Shown here one piece after another: positions 17,178 through 27,852 of a DNA stretch of 64,000 nt. Numbering within the stretch: the first letter of the stretch is position 1; every line of letters begins with the position of its first letter. Source of the stretch: Duodenibacillus sp963647785 (GTDB lineage Bacteria; Pseudomonadota; Gammaproteobacteria; Burkholderiales; Burkholderiaceae_F); assembly GCA_963647785.1 (NCBI GenBank), contig CAVJBF010000001.1, forward strand, positions 1 to 64,000, given 5' to 3'. The translations under genes and the position numbers were made by a program. A model generated the notes under the pieces. That model had not been told where the DNA came from. It was given only the letters and a program-made list of their open reading frames with translations, and did not search any database.

Positions 17178-18074
17178 TTACGCTTCGGCGGCCATTTTGG
17201 CTTCTTCCTCTTCGCGGTGCTCTTCATACCACTCGACGAGGTCGGCGATCGCAATGCCGTCGATGTCAGGATCAAACTGCTCGGCGTCCGTCACGAAGAC
17301 CGTGGGGAAGGCAGCCTTGCAGTGCTTGCAGACGTGAAGCCGGCGGCTTTCATCCTTTTCGTCATGCACGTAGGTGAGGTCAGAGACCGCTTCGTCGCCG
17401 CAGGCGGCGCAGCGGATGCGTTCAAAGAGCCAGTGCGCGCCGCAGGTCGTGCAGTAGAGGTTCTTCACGTTGCCATGGGTCGCCGTGCCGGAGACGGAGG
17501 CGATGACGGCCGGAGTGCCGCAGACGGGGCAGGCGACCGGACGGTCAAAGTGCACTGTGTCCTTTTGCTTCTGGTTCAAGAGCTCGGACGCGTGTGCGGC
17601 GGAGCTTTCCAAAAGGGCGCGAACGGAGAGCGCGGTGAGAAGCAGCGTGACGGGCTCGATTCGCTCGTCCGTCTTTTCGACGATCGTTTCCACGAATTCC
17701 GCCGGGCTGGCGAGCCCCTTGGCGAGCTCTTCGTCCGTCGTGAGCTTCGTCCAGTCCACGGCGCGGACGGCGTCTTCAATCGTTTTCGCGGGCTTTACGG
17801 TGCGGCAGTAGACGTCCGTGAGCTTCTGCGCAGCCTGAGCAAACTGCGCGGCGGTGACAGCGGGCGCCAGACGGGCGAGAAGAGGCTTTCCAGAGACGGT
17901 GGCCTTCAGAACGTCGTCTGCGCTCCATTGGGCGGGCTCGATGTTGAGTTCCGCGACGGTGTCGGCGAGCGCGAGGAGAAGCTGCGCCGCTTCTTCCGTC
18001 TGGTGCGTGAGGTCGGGGTGGTTGAGCTGGGCGGCGCGCTTCAAGGCAGCGCACACGGAAAGCTTCGTCGTCAT
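17178..18074 (-). CDS. fdhE: Formate dehydrogenase accessory protein FdhE
   Basis: A cytoplasmic assembly factor needed for active membrane-bound formate dehydrogenases, thought to act on the catalytic subunit before Tat export. The 298 residues carry four CxxC pairs in the C-terminal half (CPVC, CTTC, CAAC, CKHC), the rubredoxin-like iron sites of FdhE, with the conserved blocks ACPVCGTPAV and GAHWLFERIRC. It lies downstream of the fdo subunits in the same direction, after a 12-base-pair stem-loop, so it is probably co-expressed at a reduced level. Confidence 0.94.
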   Translation of the reverse strand: MTTKLSVCAALKRAAQLNHPDLTHQTEEAAQLLLALADTVAELNIEPAQWSADDVLKATVSGKPLLARLAPAVTAAQFAQAAQKLTDVYCRTVKPAKTIEDAVRAVDWTKLTTDEELAKGLASPAEFVETIVEKTDERIEPVTLLLTALSVRALLESSAAHASELLNQKQKDTVHFDRPVACPVCGTPAVIASVSGTATHGNVKNLYCTTCGAHWLFERIRCAACGDEAVSDLTYVHDEKDESRRLHVCKHCKAAFPTVFVTDAEQFDPDIDGIAIADLVEWYEEHREEEEAKMAAEA

Positions 18075-18108
18075 GGTTTTCTCGAATTTTTTGAGTATTC
18101 AGTATGAA

Positions 18109-18148
18109 GCGGGCCGGTGATCGTCACGCTGGACTCTCACCGGCCCGC
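18109..18148 (-). promoter_or_regulatory. Long stem-loop between fdoI and fdhE
   Basis: GCGGGCCGGTGA pairs perfectly over 12 bases with TCACCGGCCCGC around a 16-base loop. No T-run follows on the minus strand, so it may be an mRNA 3'-end protector or partial terminator within the formate dehydrogenase operon. Confidence 0.55.
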
Positions 18149-18186
18149 CAAGGGCTTTCGGCATTATCGCCGAAGAACGGCTGGAA

Positions 18187-18894
18187 TTACTTCTCTTCCG
18201 TCACGTTCTTGCCAAGAGCGATTTCTTCGTTCGCCCAGTAGCCCCAGTGGTAGGCGGCGTCGGCCTCGCTCACCTTGCCGTCGCCGAACATGAGGCGCGC
18301 CGTGCCGCGGTACGGCTGGAAGATGCCGGCGCCGAGGTAGATGTGCGCGATGCCCACGAAGACCGTGAGGAAGAAGAAGACGTCATGCACGAGATGAGCT
18401 GCCAAAAGCGTCTCCTGACTGAATTCCACCTTCCAGCCGCCATTGGGGAGGAGACCCGTGTTAAGCCACAGGATGAGGCCCGAAATGGTGAGGAAGAGGC
18501 AGAAGAAGACGAGCGCGCCGTCAGCAAGACGCTGCGCCGACTTCACATGGTGCTGCGGAGGCATGTGCACCTTGCCAGGAGCGAAGAGGTAGAACGGGAA
18601 CTTCATCGCCCACATGACGTCGTCCTTGTCCCACTTGCCGAAAATGTCCTCCTTGAAGAGGTGCACAAAGCCCTTCGGAGACTTCAGGATCGCATAAAGC
18701 GGCACCAGAATGAAGGGGATGGCAAGAAGGCGATGCGCCATGCGCATCGAATGCGTGAAGGCGCCGCCCATCATGTCGCCGCCCAAAGCGGGCACGAACA
18801 CGAAGACGCCCGTGATCGCGAGCAGGATGCAGGCGATCGCCGCGACGCCGTGCGTCACGCGGGTCAAAAGGGAATGACGCTGAATGTATTTCAT
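18187..18894 (-). CDS. fdoI: Formate dehydrogenase cytochrome b556 (gamma) subunit
   Basis: The 235-residue diheme cytochrome b anchor passes electrons from the beta subunit to the quinone pool. Four hydrophobic helices are visible (about residues 14-34, 50-70, 112-135, 150-175). Histidines are positioned for heme ligation: RHSLLTRVTHG at the N-terminus, MAHRLLAIPF in the second helix region, and AHLVHDVFFF with GIAHIYLGAG near the end. It starts 15 bases after the beta subunit stop. The gene order alpha-beta-gamma-fdhE is the usual one. Whether it is the Fdn- or Fdo-type isoenzyme cannot be decided. Confidence 0.93.
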   Translation of the reverse strand: MKYIQRHSLLTRVTHGVAAIACILLAITGVFVFVPALGGDMMGGAFTHSMRMAHRLLAIPFILVPLYAILKSPKGFVHLFKEDIFGKWDKDDVMWAMKFPFYLFAPGKVHMPPQHHVKSAQRLADGALVFFCLFLTISGLILWLNTGLLPNGGWKVEFSQETLLAAHLVHDVFFFLTVFVGIAHIYLGAGIFQPYRGTARLMFGDGKVSEADAAYHWGYWANEEIALGKNVTEEK

Positions 18895-18909
18895 GAGTTT
18901 CTCCCTTTC

Positions 18910-19797
18910 TTAGTGCTGAGAGGACTTCAGAGCCGCGACTTCGGCGTCCGCCTTGGCGCGCTGTTCAGGCGTCCAGTGCTTCTTCGCCTCTTCCACGGTG
19001 ACGTTTTCGCGACGGTAGCCCACGGCGGCGGCAAGCGACACCGCAAGCCCCGCGACCACTGCCGCGGTGCCAAGGCCCGTGACCGTCTTCATCGTGTTGA
19101 TGCCGGCGATCATGGCATTGGGCTGCGGGTTGTCAGGCAGACCATACGCTTCGTGGCCGTACTTGCAAACCTGAAGGACGTGCAGGCCCCCCATTTCGTG
19201 CTCGCCGTAGAGCTCGGCCTTGTCAAAGCCCTTCTTCTTCAGGAATTCGACGCGCTTGCGGCCGAATTCGATCATTTCGTCGCGCGGACCGAACTTCAAG
19301 GCTTCGGGCTGGCAGGTCTTCACGCAGGCGGGAATGCCGCCTTCTTCGAGTCGATCCATGCACATCGAGCACTTGTCGATGCGGCCGTCCGTCGGACGGA
19401 AGCGGGGCACGTCAAAGGGGCAGGCGGACTGACAGTAGGTGCAGCCGTTGCACTTGTCGGTGTCCATCGCCACGACGCCGTTCTCCTTGTGGTAGAGGGC
19501 GCCCGACGAGCAGATCTGCACGCAGGCGGCGTCCGTGCAGTGGAAGCACGAGCGGCGGCCCACCGCAAAGTTGATGGGGTGGTACTTGTTGCCGGACTCC
19601 TTCTCATCAAAGGTCATGATGAGGCGGGTGTCCCCGTTCAAGTCCGCCGGGCTCTGGTAGGAGCCCGTGAACTTGTTGCCGTTCAAAACCATCGTCGAGG
19701 GCAGCATGTTCCACTGCTTGCACGCCACCTGGCAGCCTTTGCAGCCGGTGCAGTGCGACGAATCAAACAAGATGGCGACTTCGTTTTTCTTAGCCAT
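18910..19797 (-). CDS. fdoH: Formate dehydrogenase iron-sulfur (beta) subunit
   Basis: A 295-residue protein with four [4Fe-4S] clusters wiring the catalytic subunit to the membrane cytochrome. The four cysteine groups are seen in order: CTGCKGCQVAC near residue 16, CFHCTDAACVQIC, CNGCTYCQSACPFDVPRF and CSMCMDRLEEGGIPACVKTC. The C-terminal hydrophobic helix (about residues 240-262, TAAVVAGLAVSLAAAVGY) anchors it in the inner membrane with clusters on the periplasmic side, as in E. coli FdnH/FdoH. It is encoded 37 bases after the alpha subunit. Confidence 0.95.
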   Translation of the reverse strand: MAKKNEVAILFDSSHCTGCKGCQVACKQWNMLPSTMVLNGNKFTGSYQSPADLNGDTRLIMTFDEKESGNKYHPINFAVGRRSCFHCTDAACVQICSSGALYHKENGVVAMDTDKCNGCTYCQSACPFDVPRFRPTDGRIDKCSMCMDRLEEGGIPACVKTCQPEALKFGPRDEMIEFGRKRVEFLKKKGFDKAELYGEHEMGGLHVLQVCKYGHEAYGLPDNPQPNAMIAGINTMKTVTGLGTAAVVAGLAVSLAAAVGYRRENVTVEEAKKHWTPEQRAKADAEVAALKSSQH

Positions 19798-19834
19798 GTT
19801 GATTTTTCTCCTAATTCAGCGCAACACCGGCGTG

Positions 19835-22800
19835 TCAGGCTTTTTCCAGATTGACGAGGAAGGCCTTGTATTCCGGAATGTAGGAATTGGGGTCTCCGAC
19901 ATTGGGCGTCAAGTCGTTGACATTGTCGCCTCGCGCGAGGTTCGTCGCCCACGAGAAGTGGTGCGGCAGACCGACAACGTGCTGAACCTTGCCGTCAATT
20001 TCCATGGGCTTCATGCGCTTTGTGACCATGGCGGCCACCGTGACCGAGCCGCGGTTGTTCCAGACGTGAACCTGGTCGCCGGACTTGATGCCCTTTTCCT
20101 TCGCGAGCTCTTCGGAGATCTCGATGAAGTTGCAGGGGATGAGTTCGTTGAGCCACGGAATGTTGCGCGTCTGCGTGCCCGTCTGCCAGTGTTCCACCAC
20201 GGAGTAGGTCGTCGCGATGAAGGGCAGGTCCTTTGCGTCGCCGCGGCGCACCGAGGGGTCGTCGGCAAAGCGGATGCAGGGGTTGCCGCCAGCGCCGTTC
20301 AAGAGGTTCTTCACCGGCGTTTCATGCGGCTCGAAGTGTTCGGGCATCGGGCCGTCGGCCATGCCGTACGCAAAGAGTCGCGCATTCTGCTCCCAAGTCA
20401 TGAAGAAGGCGTTGTCGTCGGGGCCCTTGGCGGTGACGAAGTCGCCCACGTCGTTCTGCAGCCAGTGATCGCCCTTCCATTCGACGAGCGTGCGCTTCGG
20501 ATCCCAGGGCTTGCCCTGCGGGTCGGCGGAGGCGCGGTTGTAAAGGATGCGGCGGTTCGCAGGCCACGCAAAGGACCACTGCGGGAAGAGGCCCAGGCCC
20601 GAGGGGTCGGACTTGCTGCGGCGGGTGCAGGGCTGCTTCATCGGATCCATCTTCTCGGCTTCGTTGTTGTAGTAGCCGGAGAAAATCCAGATGCCGCAGG
20701 CCGTGGAGCCGTCCGCCTTCAGCTGCGTGTAGCCGGGCAGGAGCTTGCCGCTCTTGTAGTCGTAGCCGTTCAGGGCCCAGGCGAGGGCGCGAAGGTCGGG
20801 CTTGCCGTTGATGCGGTAGTTGAAGTTCGACTTCAGAATCTGGTCGGGGCAGGCGCCGCCTTCCTTCTTGTAGAGCTCGCAGAGCTTGTCCCAGATGAGC
20901 ATCATCATCTCGAAGTCGCTCTTGCATTCTCCCGGGGGTTCCACCGCCTTCTCGCGCCACTGGATCCAGCGGCCGGAGTTGTTGATGGAGCCGATCTTTT
21001 CATAGATGAGGGCCGCAGGAAGGAAGTAGACCTCGGTCTGCACCTCTTCGGGCTTCATGTCGGGCGCGCACCAGAAAAGCGACGTTTCCGTCTGGAACCA
21101 GTCGGCGACGAGGAGCCAGTCGAGCTTTGCCATCGCGTGGCGGGCGTGCTTTGCGTTCGGGGTGGAGTGCGCTGGGTTCATGCCCCAGCACATGTAGCCC
21201 TTCACCTTGTCGTCACGCATGTCGTTAAAGGACATGATCGTGGAGAAGTCGCCGTAGTCCTTCTTGGGAGCGATCTTGGGAAGGAGGTCGTAGCAGTAGT
21301 CGTTTTCCACCGTGGCGTAGTCGCCAAACCATTCCTTGAGCGCAGAGACCCAGAACTTCGGCTTGTTGGAGTAGTAGCCCGCGGCGTAGGTTTCCGTGGA
21401 GAGGTACTTCGCCAGCGTCGGGTGCTTCGCGGCCGTGGGCCACGCGAGATAGCCCGGGGCCTGATGAGAGCTCGCGCCCACGTCGGTCGAACCCTGCACG
21501 TTCGGTTCGCCGCGAAGGGCGTTGATGCCGCCGCCCGCGATGCCGATGTTGCCCAGGAGAAGCTGCACCACGCACATTGCGCGGCAGTTCTGAGAGCCGT
21601 AGCTGTGCTGGGTCTGGCCCAGAGCGTAGAGAATGGAGCCCGCCTTGTCGGGACGGCCCGTCGAAGCGAAGGTCTCCCAGACCTTCATCATGACGTCCAT
21701 GTCCATGCCGGTCACGCGATGCACCATTTCCGGGGTGTAGCGCGAGTAGTGGCGCTTCATCACGTTCAGAACGCAATTGGGATCTTCGAGCGTCATGTCG
21801 CGCTTCAGAAGCTTCAGGTCCGGCGTCTTGAACTTCGGCACGTTGGGGTCGTTCACCCACGCAAAGGCCGAGCCCGGCGTCGTGTCCCAGGCCACCTTCT
21901 TCTCAACGTCATAGCCCCACGTTTCGTTGTCGTAGCGCTTCGTTTCCGGATCCCAGCCCGAGAAGAGACCGGTCTCTTCGTTGAACTGGTAGTCCGGACG
22001 CAGCAGGCACGCCGCGTTCGTGTAGTGAAGGATGTATTCCTTCTGGTAGAGCTTGTGGGTGATGATGTAGTAGATGAGGCCGCCGTAGAAGGCGATGTCG
22101 GTGCCCGGACGGATGCGGGCGTAGATGTCGGCCTGCGCAGCGGAGCGGCTGAAGCGGGGATCCACCACGATCCACGTCGCGCCCTTGTCCTGCGCGCGCT
22201 CGACCCAGCGGGAGGAGAGCGGATGGTTTTCGACGTTGTTGGAGCCAATCGACATGATGACGTCGGAGTTGGCGAAGTCGCACCAGTGGCTCGTCATGGA
22301 GCCGCGGCCGAAGGAGGGAGCAAGGCCCGCCACCGTGGAGGAGTGGCAGACGCGCGTCTGGTTGTCGATCGAAAGAACGCCCATGGAGCGGGCGAACTTC
22401 TGCACAAGCCACCCCTCTTCGGTGTTGAGCTGCGCTGCGCCAAAGCAGGAGATGCCGTCGCAACGGTTCACCGTGATGCCTTCTTCCTTCTCTACGAAGG
22501 TGGCGTCGCGGGTCTTCTTCATGTGGCGGGCGATTTCGTCAATCGCCTGATCCCAGGAGAGGCGCTCCCAGTCCTTCTTGCCGGGACGGCGCACCATCGG
22601 GTAGAGAGGACGGTCGGGGTGAAGCTTCGCCTTGCGGTCCGCGGTGACGACGTTTCGAAGACCCCACATGGCGGCGCCCTTCGGGCACAGGCCGCCGAGA
22701 TTCACGGGATGATCCGGATCGCCTTCGAGGTTGATGAGCTCGCCGTCGCGCGAGGAGCAGATCGTGCCGCAGCCGCCGGAGCAGTAGCAGCAGATGTTCG

Positions 22801-22933
22801 TCACTTCCTTCACGTTGCGAAGCTTGTACGGTGCCTTGGCGTGGGACGTCTGGGCCGAAGCCTGAGCGGCGGCCGCCGCGCCCGTTCCGAAAGCGAGACC
22901 GCGCTTGAGGAAACTTCTGCGGGAAAGTTCCAT
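19835..22933 (-). CDS. fdoG: Formate dehydrogenase catalytic (alpha) subunit, cysteine form
   Basis: A molybdenum/tungsten bis-MGD enzyme oxidising formate to CO2 in the periplasm (1032 residues). The N-terminus has a Tat signal, SRRSFLKRG, followed by a hydrophobic stretch. Its [4Fe-4S] site is C48-xx-C51-xxx-C55 plus C83. At position 196, where E. coli FdnG/FdoG carry selenocysteine (context RV-U-H), this protein has an ordinary Cys codon (NQTRVCHSSTVAGL). It is therefore a cysteine-containing homologue that needs no SelB decoding. The whole frame is open with no internal TGA. First gene of the fdoG-fdoH-fdoI-fdhE unit, with a perfect palindrome 120 bases upstream. Confidence 0.96.
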   Translation of the reverse strand: MELSRRSFLKRGLAFGTGAAAAAQASAQTSHAKAPYKLRNVKEVTNICCYCSGGCGTICSSRDGELINLEGDPDHPVNLGGLCPKGAAMWGLRNVVTADRKAKLHPDRPLYPMVRRPGKKDWERLSWDQAIDEIARHMKKTRDATFVEKEEGITVNRCDGISCFGAAQLNTEEGWLVQKFARSMGVLSIDNQTRVCHSSTVAGLAPSFGRGSMTSHWCDFANSDVIMSIGSNNVENHPLSSRWVERAQDKGATWIVVDPRFSRSAAQADIYARIRPGTDIAFYGGLIYYIITHKLYQKEYILHYTNAACLLRPDYQFNEETGLFSGWDPETKRYDNETWGYDVEKKVAWDTTPGSAFAWVNDPNVPKFKTPDLKLLKRDMTLEDPNCVLNVMKRHYSRYTPEMVHRVTGMDMDVMMKVWETFASTGRPDKAGSILYALGQTQHSYGSQNCRAMCVVQLLLGNIGIAGGGINALRGEPNVQGSTDVGASSHQAPGYLAWPTAAKHPTLAKYLSTETYAAGYYSNKPKFWVSALKEWFGDYATVENDYCYDLLPKIAPKKDYGDFSTIMSFNDMRDDKVKGYMCWGMNPAHSTPNAKHARHAMAKLDWLLVADWFQTETSLFWCAPDMKPEEVQTEVYFLPAALIYEKIGSINNSGRWIQWREKAVEPPGECKSDFEMMMLIWDKLCELYKKEGGACPDQILKSNFNYRINGKPDLRALAWALNGYDYKSGKLLPGYTQLKADGSTACGIWIFSGYYNNEAEKMDPMKQPCTRRSKSDPSGLGLFPQWSFAWPANRRILYNRASADPQGKPWDPKRTLVEWKGDHWLQNDVGDFVTAKGPDDNAFFMTWEQNARLFAYGMADGPMPEHFEPHETPVKNLLNGAGGNPCIRFADDPSVRRGDAKDLPFIATTYSVVEHWQTGTQTRNIPWLNELIPCNFIEISEELAKEKGIKSGDQVHVWNNRGSVTVAAMVTKRMKPMEIDGKVQHVVGLPHHFSWATNLARGDNVNDLTPNVGDPNSYIPEYKAFLVNLEKA

Positions 22934-23523
22934 GGATTGTCTCCTGGAGTAATTGTTCGGGATCTGCGACTCGGAGGGGACCGAGCCGTCGTCGTTTGCA
23001 TTGAGGGAAATCCCTCGGACAAACGAAGTTTTTTTTCCTGTGTAGCGGGGCGATTTTCACGCGCGTGAAAAAGACCGTCAATCGGCCGTGAGGCCAATGA
23101 TTGCAAGGGATGGCGCTATTCTTCATGTGAATAGCGAAGGAGGCTATCCCTTTGGGGTAGTCGGGGAAAATCTGAACAAAATTGCGGTTTTGCGGTAGCT
23201 TTAGTTAAGTAGAAAGCGCTATTCCTTTTTGGAGTATTAGTCCGAATGGCTGGGCTGGAATGAGGGGATGCGAGATCGATCAAGCAAAAGAACTACTACC
23301 ACAGACCTAGTTCGCTTGCGACGGCCTTCGTCGGAATCTGTTGCAAAAAGGCTTTGCTGACGGGCTTTGCGCTGCGGGAGAGGGCGGCGGCGTTTGTTAA
23401 AATCCCTTTCACTTTTTGGGCATCGGCGTGCACATCAAAAACAATTGACGTGCAGATCGATGCCTTCGGCGTGTCCGCTCGCTTTAAAAAGCGGGCGTGC
23501 GCGCGATCAACCGGTCACCACTC
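22934..23523. other. Divergent control region between fdoG and lepA
   Basis: About 590 bases without a gene on either strand. It must hold the minus-strand fdo promoter and the plus-strand lepA promoter. Two dyads stand out: an 18-bp perfect palindrome at 23054-23071, and CGCTATTC / GAATAGCG at 23114-23136. I cannot pick out a clear -10/-35 pair for lepA, and I see no FNR-type TTGAT-N4-ATCAA site. Confidence 0.5.
23054..23071. promoter_or_regulatory. Perfect 18-bp palindrome upstream of fdoG
   Basis: TTTTCACGC followed immediately by its exact reverse complement GCGTGAAAA, about 120 bases upstream of the fdoG start. Such a site fits a dimeric regulator operator; the regulator is unknown. Confidence 0.55.
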
Positions 23524-25320
<1,797 letters not shown>

Positions 25321-25333
25321 ACGGATTTGGAAA

Positions 25334-26224
25334 ATGGATTTTTCTCTCATTCTCTTTGTGCTCACGGTCTTCACCGGCGTCATGTGGGCGTTGGACAAGA
25401 AGTTCTGGAGCAAGGCGCGTCGCGCCAACGCTGAGGCTGCGGGCCGTGAATTTGATCAGGCGAACGCCGAGGCGGTCGCCCGTGGCGACGTTGCGGTGCT
25501 GCAGACTCGCAGCGCCGTGATGGGCGAAGCGATGAAGGAGCCTTGGTGGGTGGACTACACCGCGGGACTCTTTCCGGTGATCCTCGTCGTCTTTTTGCTG
25601 CGCTCCTTCCTTTTTGAGCCCTTTCGCATTCCGTCGGGCTCGATGCTCCCCACGCTGCACATCGGGGACTTCATTCTGGTGAACAAGTTTGACTACGGCG
25701 TTCGTCTGCCCGTGGTGAACGTGAAGATTCTTCCCGTTGGGAGTCCCGCGCGCGGCGACGTCGTGGTCTTCAAGTACCCGATGGATCCGAAGGTGGACTA
25801 CATCAAGCGCGTTGTTGGCTTGCCCGGCGACACGGTGACCTATGTGAACAAGGTGCTCTCGATCAACGGCGTCGAGCAAAAGCAGACGGCGGTGGGCGAC
25901 TGGGTGGATCCCGACACGCTCGTGACGCTCTCGGAGCGCGAGGAAGCCTTGGGCGACGTGAAGCACTTGATGGCGGTGGACGACCGCGCTCCGGCAGCGG
26001 TGCGCGGCGGACCGTACGACCGGGGGCTTGAAGCCTGCCGCTACTTTGACGACGGCTTTGAATGCAAGGTGCCCGCGGGCCACTACTTCATGATGGGCGA
26101 CAACCGCGACAACAGTGAAGACAGCCGCTACTGGGGCGTCGTGCCTGACAGCTACCTCGTGGGCCGCGCCTTCTTCATCTGGGCTAATTTCGGGGACATG
26201 ACCCGCATCGGTTCTTTCAAGTAA
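25334..26224 (+). CDS. lepB: Signal peptidase I
   Basis: Inner-membrane serine protease that removes signal peptides from exported proteins. Two N-terminal hydrophobic segments are seen (about residues 3-19 and 78-92). The catalytic Ser is S103 in PSGSMLPTL and the general base is K158 in YIKRVVGLPGD. The box E sequence GDNRDNSEDSRYWG is near residue 257. The 296-residue length is normal for Gram-negative LepB. It starts 13 bases after lepA, so the two are co-transcribed. The porin, TctC, HxsA and nuclease precursors in this window are all candidate clients. Confidence 0.96.
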   Translation: MDFSLILFVLTVFTGVMWALDKKFWSKARRANAEAAGREFDQANAEAVARGDVAVLQTRSAVMGEAMKEPWWVDYTAGLFPVILVVFLLRSFLFEPFRIPSGSMLPTLHIGDFILVNKFDYGVRLPVVNVKILPVGSPARGDVVVFKYPMDPKVDYIKRVVGLPGDTVTYVNKVLSINGVEQKQTAVGDWVDPDTLVTLSEREEALGDVKHLMAVDDRAPAAVRGGPYDRGLEACRYFDDGFECKVPAGHYFMMGDNRDNSEDSRYWGVVPDSYLVGRAFFIWANFGDMTRIGSFK

Positions 26225-26230
26225 AAAAAC

Positions 26231-26941
26231 ATGACCGGACAGCGTTTGATGGATCTCTCGATTCTGGAAGAGAGAATCGACTACAAGTTCAAGAACAAGG
26301 CCTTGCTCGCGCGAGCGGTGACGCACCGCAGCTTTGCGGCCGATCACAACGAGCGGCTCGAGTTTCTGGGCGACTCGGTGCTGAACTGCGTCGTGGGGCA
26401 TGCGCTTTTCCTGCGCGACACCCATTACACCGAGGGCGTTCTGTCGCGCACCCGCGCGAACTTCGTCTGTGAAAAGACTTTGGATGAAATTGCAGCCGAG
26501 ATCAAGATCGGCGAATTCATCCGTCTGGGCGAAGGCGAATTGAAGACGGGAGGCGCCTCGCGTCCGTCGATTCTCGCGGACGCTTGTGAAGCGGTCTTTG
26601 GCGCCGTGTTCCTGGACGCTGGCTTTGAAGCGGCGCAGCGCGTGATCCTGAGGCTTTATGAGCCGATTCTTGCGGCGGGGAACGTGCGGCCCGAGCGCTT
26701 TGCAAAGGACGCGAAGACCCAGCTGCAGGAATACCTTCAGTCTCTGCACGAGAAGATTCCCGCCTACAGCGTGGTGTCCACGACGGGGGCGGCGCACGAG
26801 CAGACCTTTTGCTGCGCCTGCGAAGTGTCGCTTTTTGGCGGCATTCGCGAGACGGGCGACGGGAAGAGCCGGCGCGCCGCGGAGCAGGCGGCAGCGGCAA
26901 AGGTCTTGGAGCGCATCAAGGCTGAGGAGGCAAAGTGCTGA
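26231..26941 (+). CDS. rnc: Ribonuclease III
   Basis: Double-strand-specific endoribonuclease for rRNA processing and mRNA turnover. The catalytic signature NERLEFLGDSVLN lies at about residues 37-49, with the downstream acidic residues DACEAVFGAVFLD. A C-terminal double-stranded RNA-binding domain covers about residues 160-230 (DAKTQLQEYLQS through GKSRRAAEQAAAAKVL). The 236 residues are standard. ATG 26249 is an alternative start seven codons on. Its TGA overlaps the era start, indicating translational coupling. Confidence 0.96.
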   Translation: MTGQRLMDLSILEERIDYKFKNKALLARAVTHRSFAADHNERLEFLGDSVLNCVVGHALFLRDTHYTEGVLSRTRANFVCEKTLDEIAAEIKIGEFIRLGEGELKTGGASRPSILADACEAVFGAVFLDAGFEAAQRVILRLYEPILAAGNVRPERFAKDAKTQLQEYLQSLHEKIPAYSVVSTTGAAHEQTFCCACEVSLFGGIRETGDGKSRRAAEQAAAAKVLERIKAEEAKC

Positions 26942-27852
26942 TGGAAGACATGACAAAGACGACGGAAACGCCCTTCAAGTGCGGCTACGTGGCGGTGATC
27001 GGCCGCCCCAACGTCGGGAAGTCGACCTTGATCAACGCCATCGTGGGCGAAAAGGTGTCGATCACTTCAAAGAAGCCCCAGACCACCCGCGATCGGGTGC
27101 TGGGCGTGGTGACGTACCCGGATGCGCAGCTCATTTTCATGGACACGCCGGGCTTTCAGTCCAAGTACACCTCGCAGCTCTTGAACCGCATGAATCGCAC
27201 GGTGAGAAACACCCTCGCTGAAGTGGACGCGGTGCTCTTTTTGATTGACGCCCAGGGCTGGCGCGCAGACGACTTGAATGTTCTGAAGCTCTTGAATCCC
27301 AAGCAGACGAACGTCATTCTGGTCTTGAACAAGATTGACCAGATGAAAAACCGCGATGCGCTTCTGCCACTCATGGCGGAGTCGATGCAGAAATTTCCGT
27401 TTGCAGCGATCGTGCCGGTGTCAGCGGAAAAAAACAAGCGCTGCAACGAGGTGGTGGACGAGGTGAAGAAGCTTCTGCCAGAGTCCGTCCCCTACTACGA
27501 CCCCGACATGTATACGGATCGCTCGCCCCGGTTCCTCGCGGCGGAGACAATCCGTGAAAAGGCCTTCCGGCTCTTGGGCGACGAGCTTCCCTACGGCACG
27601 GCCGTTCAGATTGAAAAGTGGCAGGAAGAGGAGAAGTCTGCGGAAATCGATGCCTGCCTCATTGTTGAGCGCGAAAGCCACAAGCCGATGGTGATCGGCG
27701 AAGGCGGCGCCAAGCTGCGTGAAATCGGGCGCCTTGCGCGCGCCGACATTGAAGAGATGCTGGGAAAGCATGTGCACCTCAACGTCTGGGTGCGCGTGCG
27801 GCGCGGCTGGAGCGATGACGTTCGGGCGCTCAAAACTCTTGGGTATGACTGA
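26941..27852 (+). CDS. era: GTPase Era
   Basis: Ras-like GTPase that binds 16S rRNA and helps 30S subunit maturation. The G1 motif GRPNVGKST is near residue 21, DTPGFQ is G3 and NKIDQ is G4. A C-terminal KH RNA-binding domain is seen around KPMVIGEGGAKLREIGRLARADIEEML. The start at 26941 shares its A with the rnc stop (TGATG) behind a GGAGG ribosome binding site; an in-frame GTG two codons upstream is less likely. Length 303 residues. Confidence 0.96.
   Translation: MEDMTKTTETPFKCGYVAVIGRPNVGKSTLINAIVGEKVSITSKKPQTTRDRVLGVVTYPDAQLIFMDTPGFQSKYTSQLLNRMNRTVRNTLAEVDAVLFLIDAQGWRADDLNVLKLLNPKQTNVILVLNKIDQMKNRDALLPLMAESMQKFPFAAIVPVSAEKNKRCNEVVDEVKKLLPESVPYYDPDMYTDRSPRFLAAETIREKAFRLLGDELPYGTAVQIEKWQEEEKSAEIDACLIVERESHKPMVIGEGGAKLREIGRLARADIEEMLGKHVHLNVWVRVRRGWSDDVRALKTLGYD

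Noticed and set aside
19667..23068. A 1133-codon open frame on the plus strand opposite the formate dehydrogenase genes
   Set aside because: It is antisense to fdoG, whose protein matches its family over the full length. The antisense product is His/Arg/Val-rich without domains, as expected of high-GC shadow frames.
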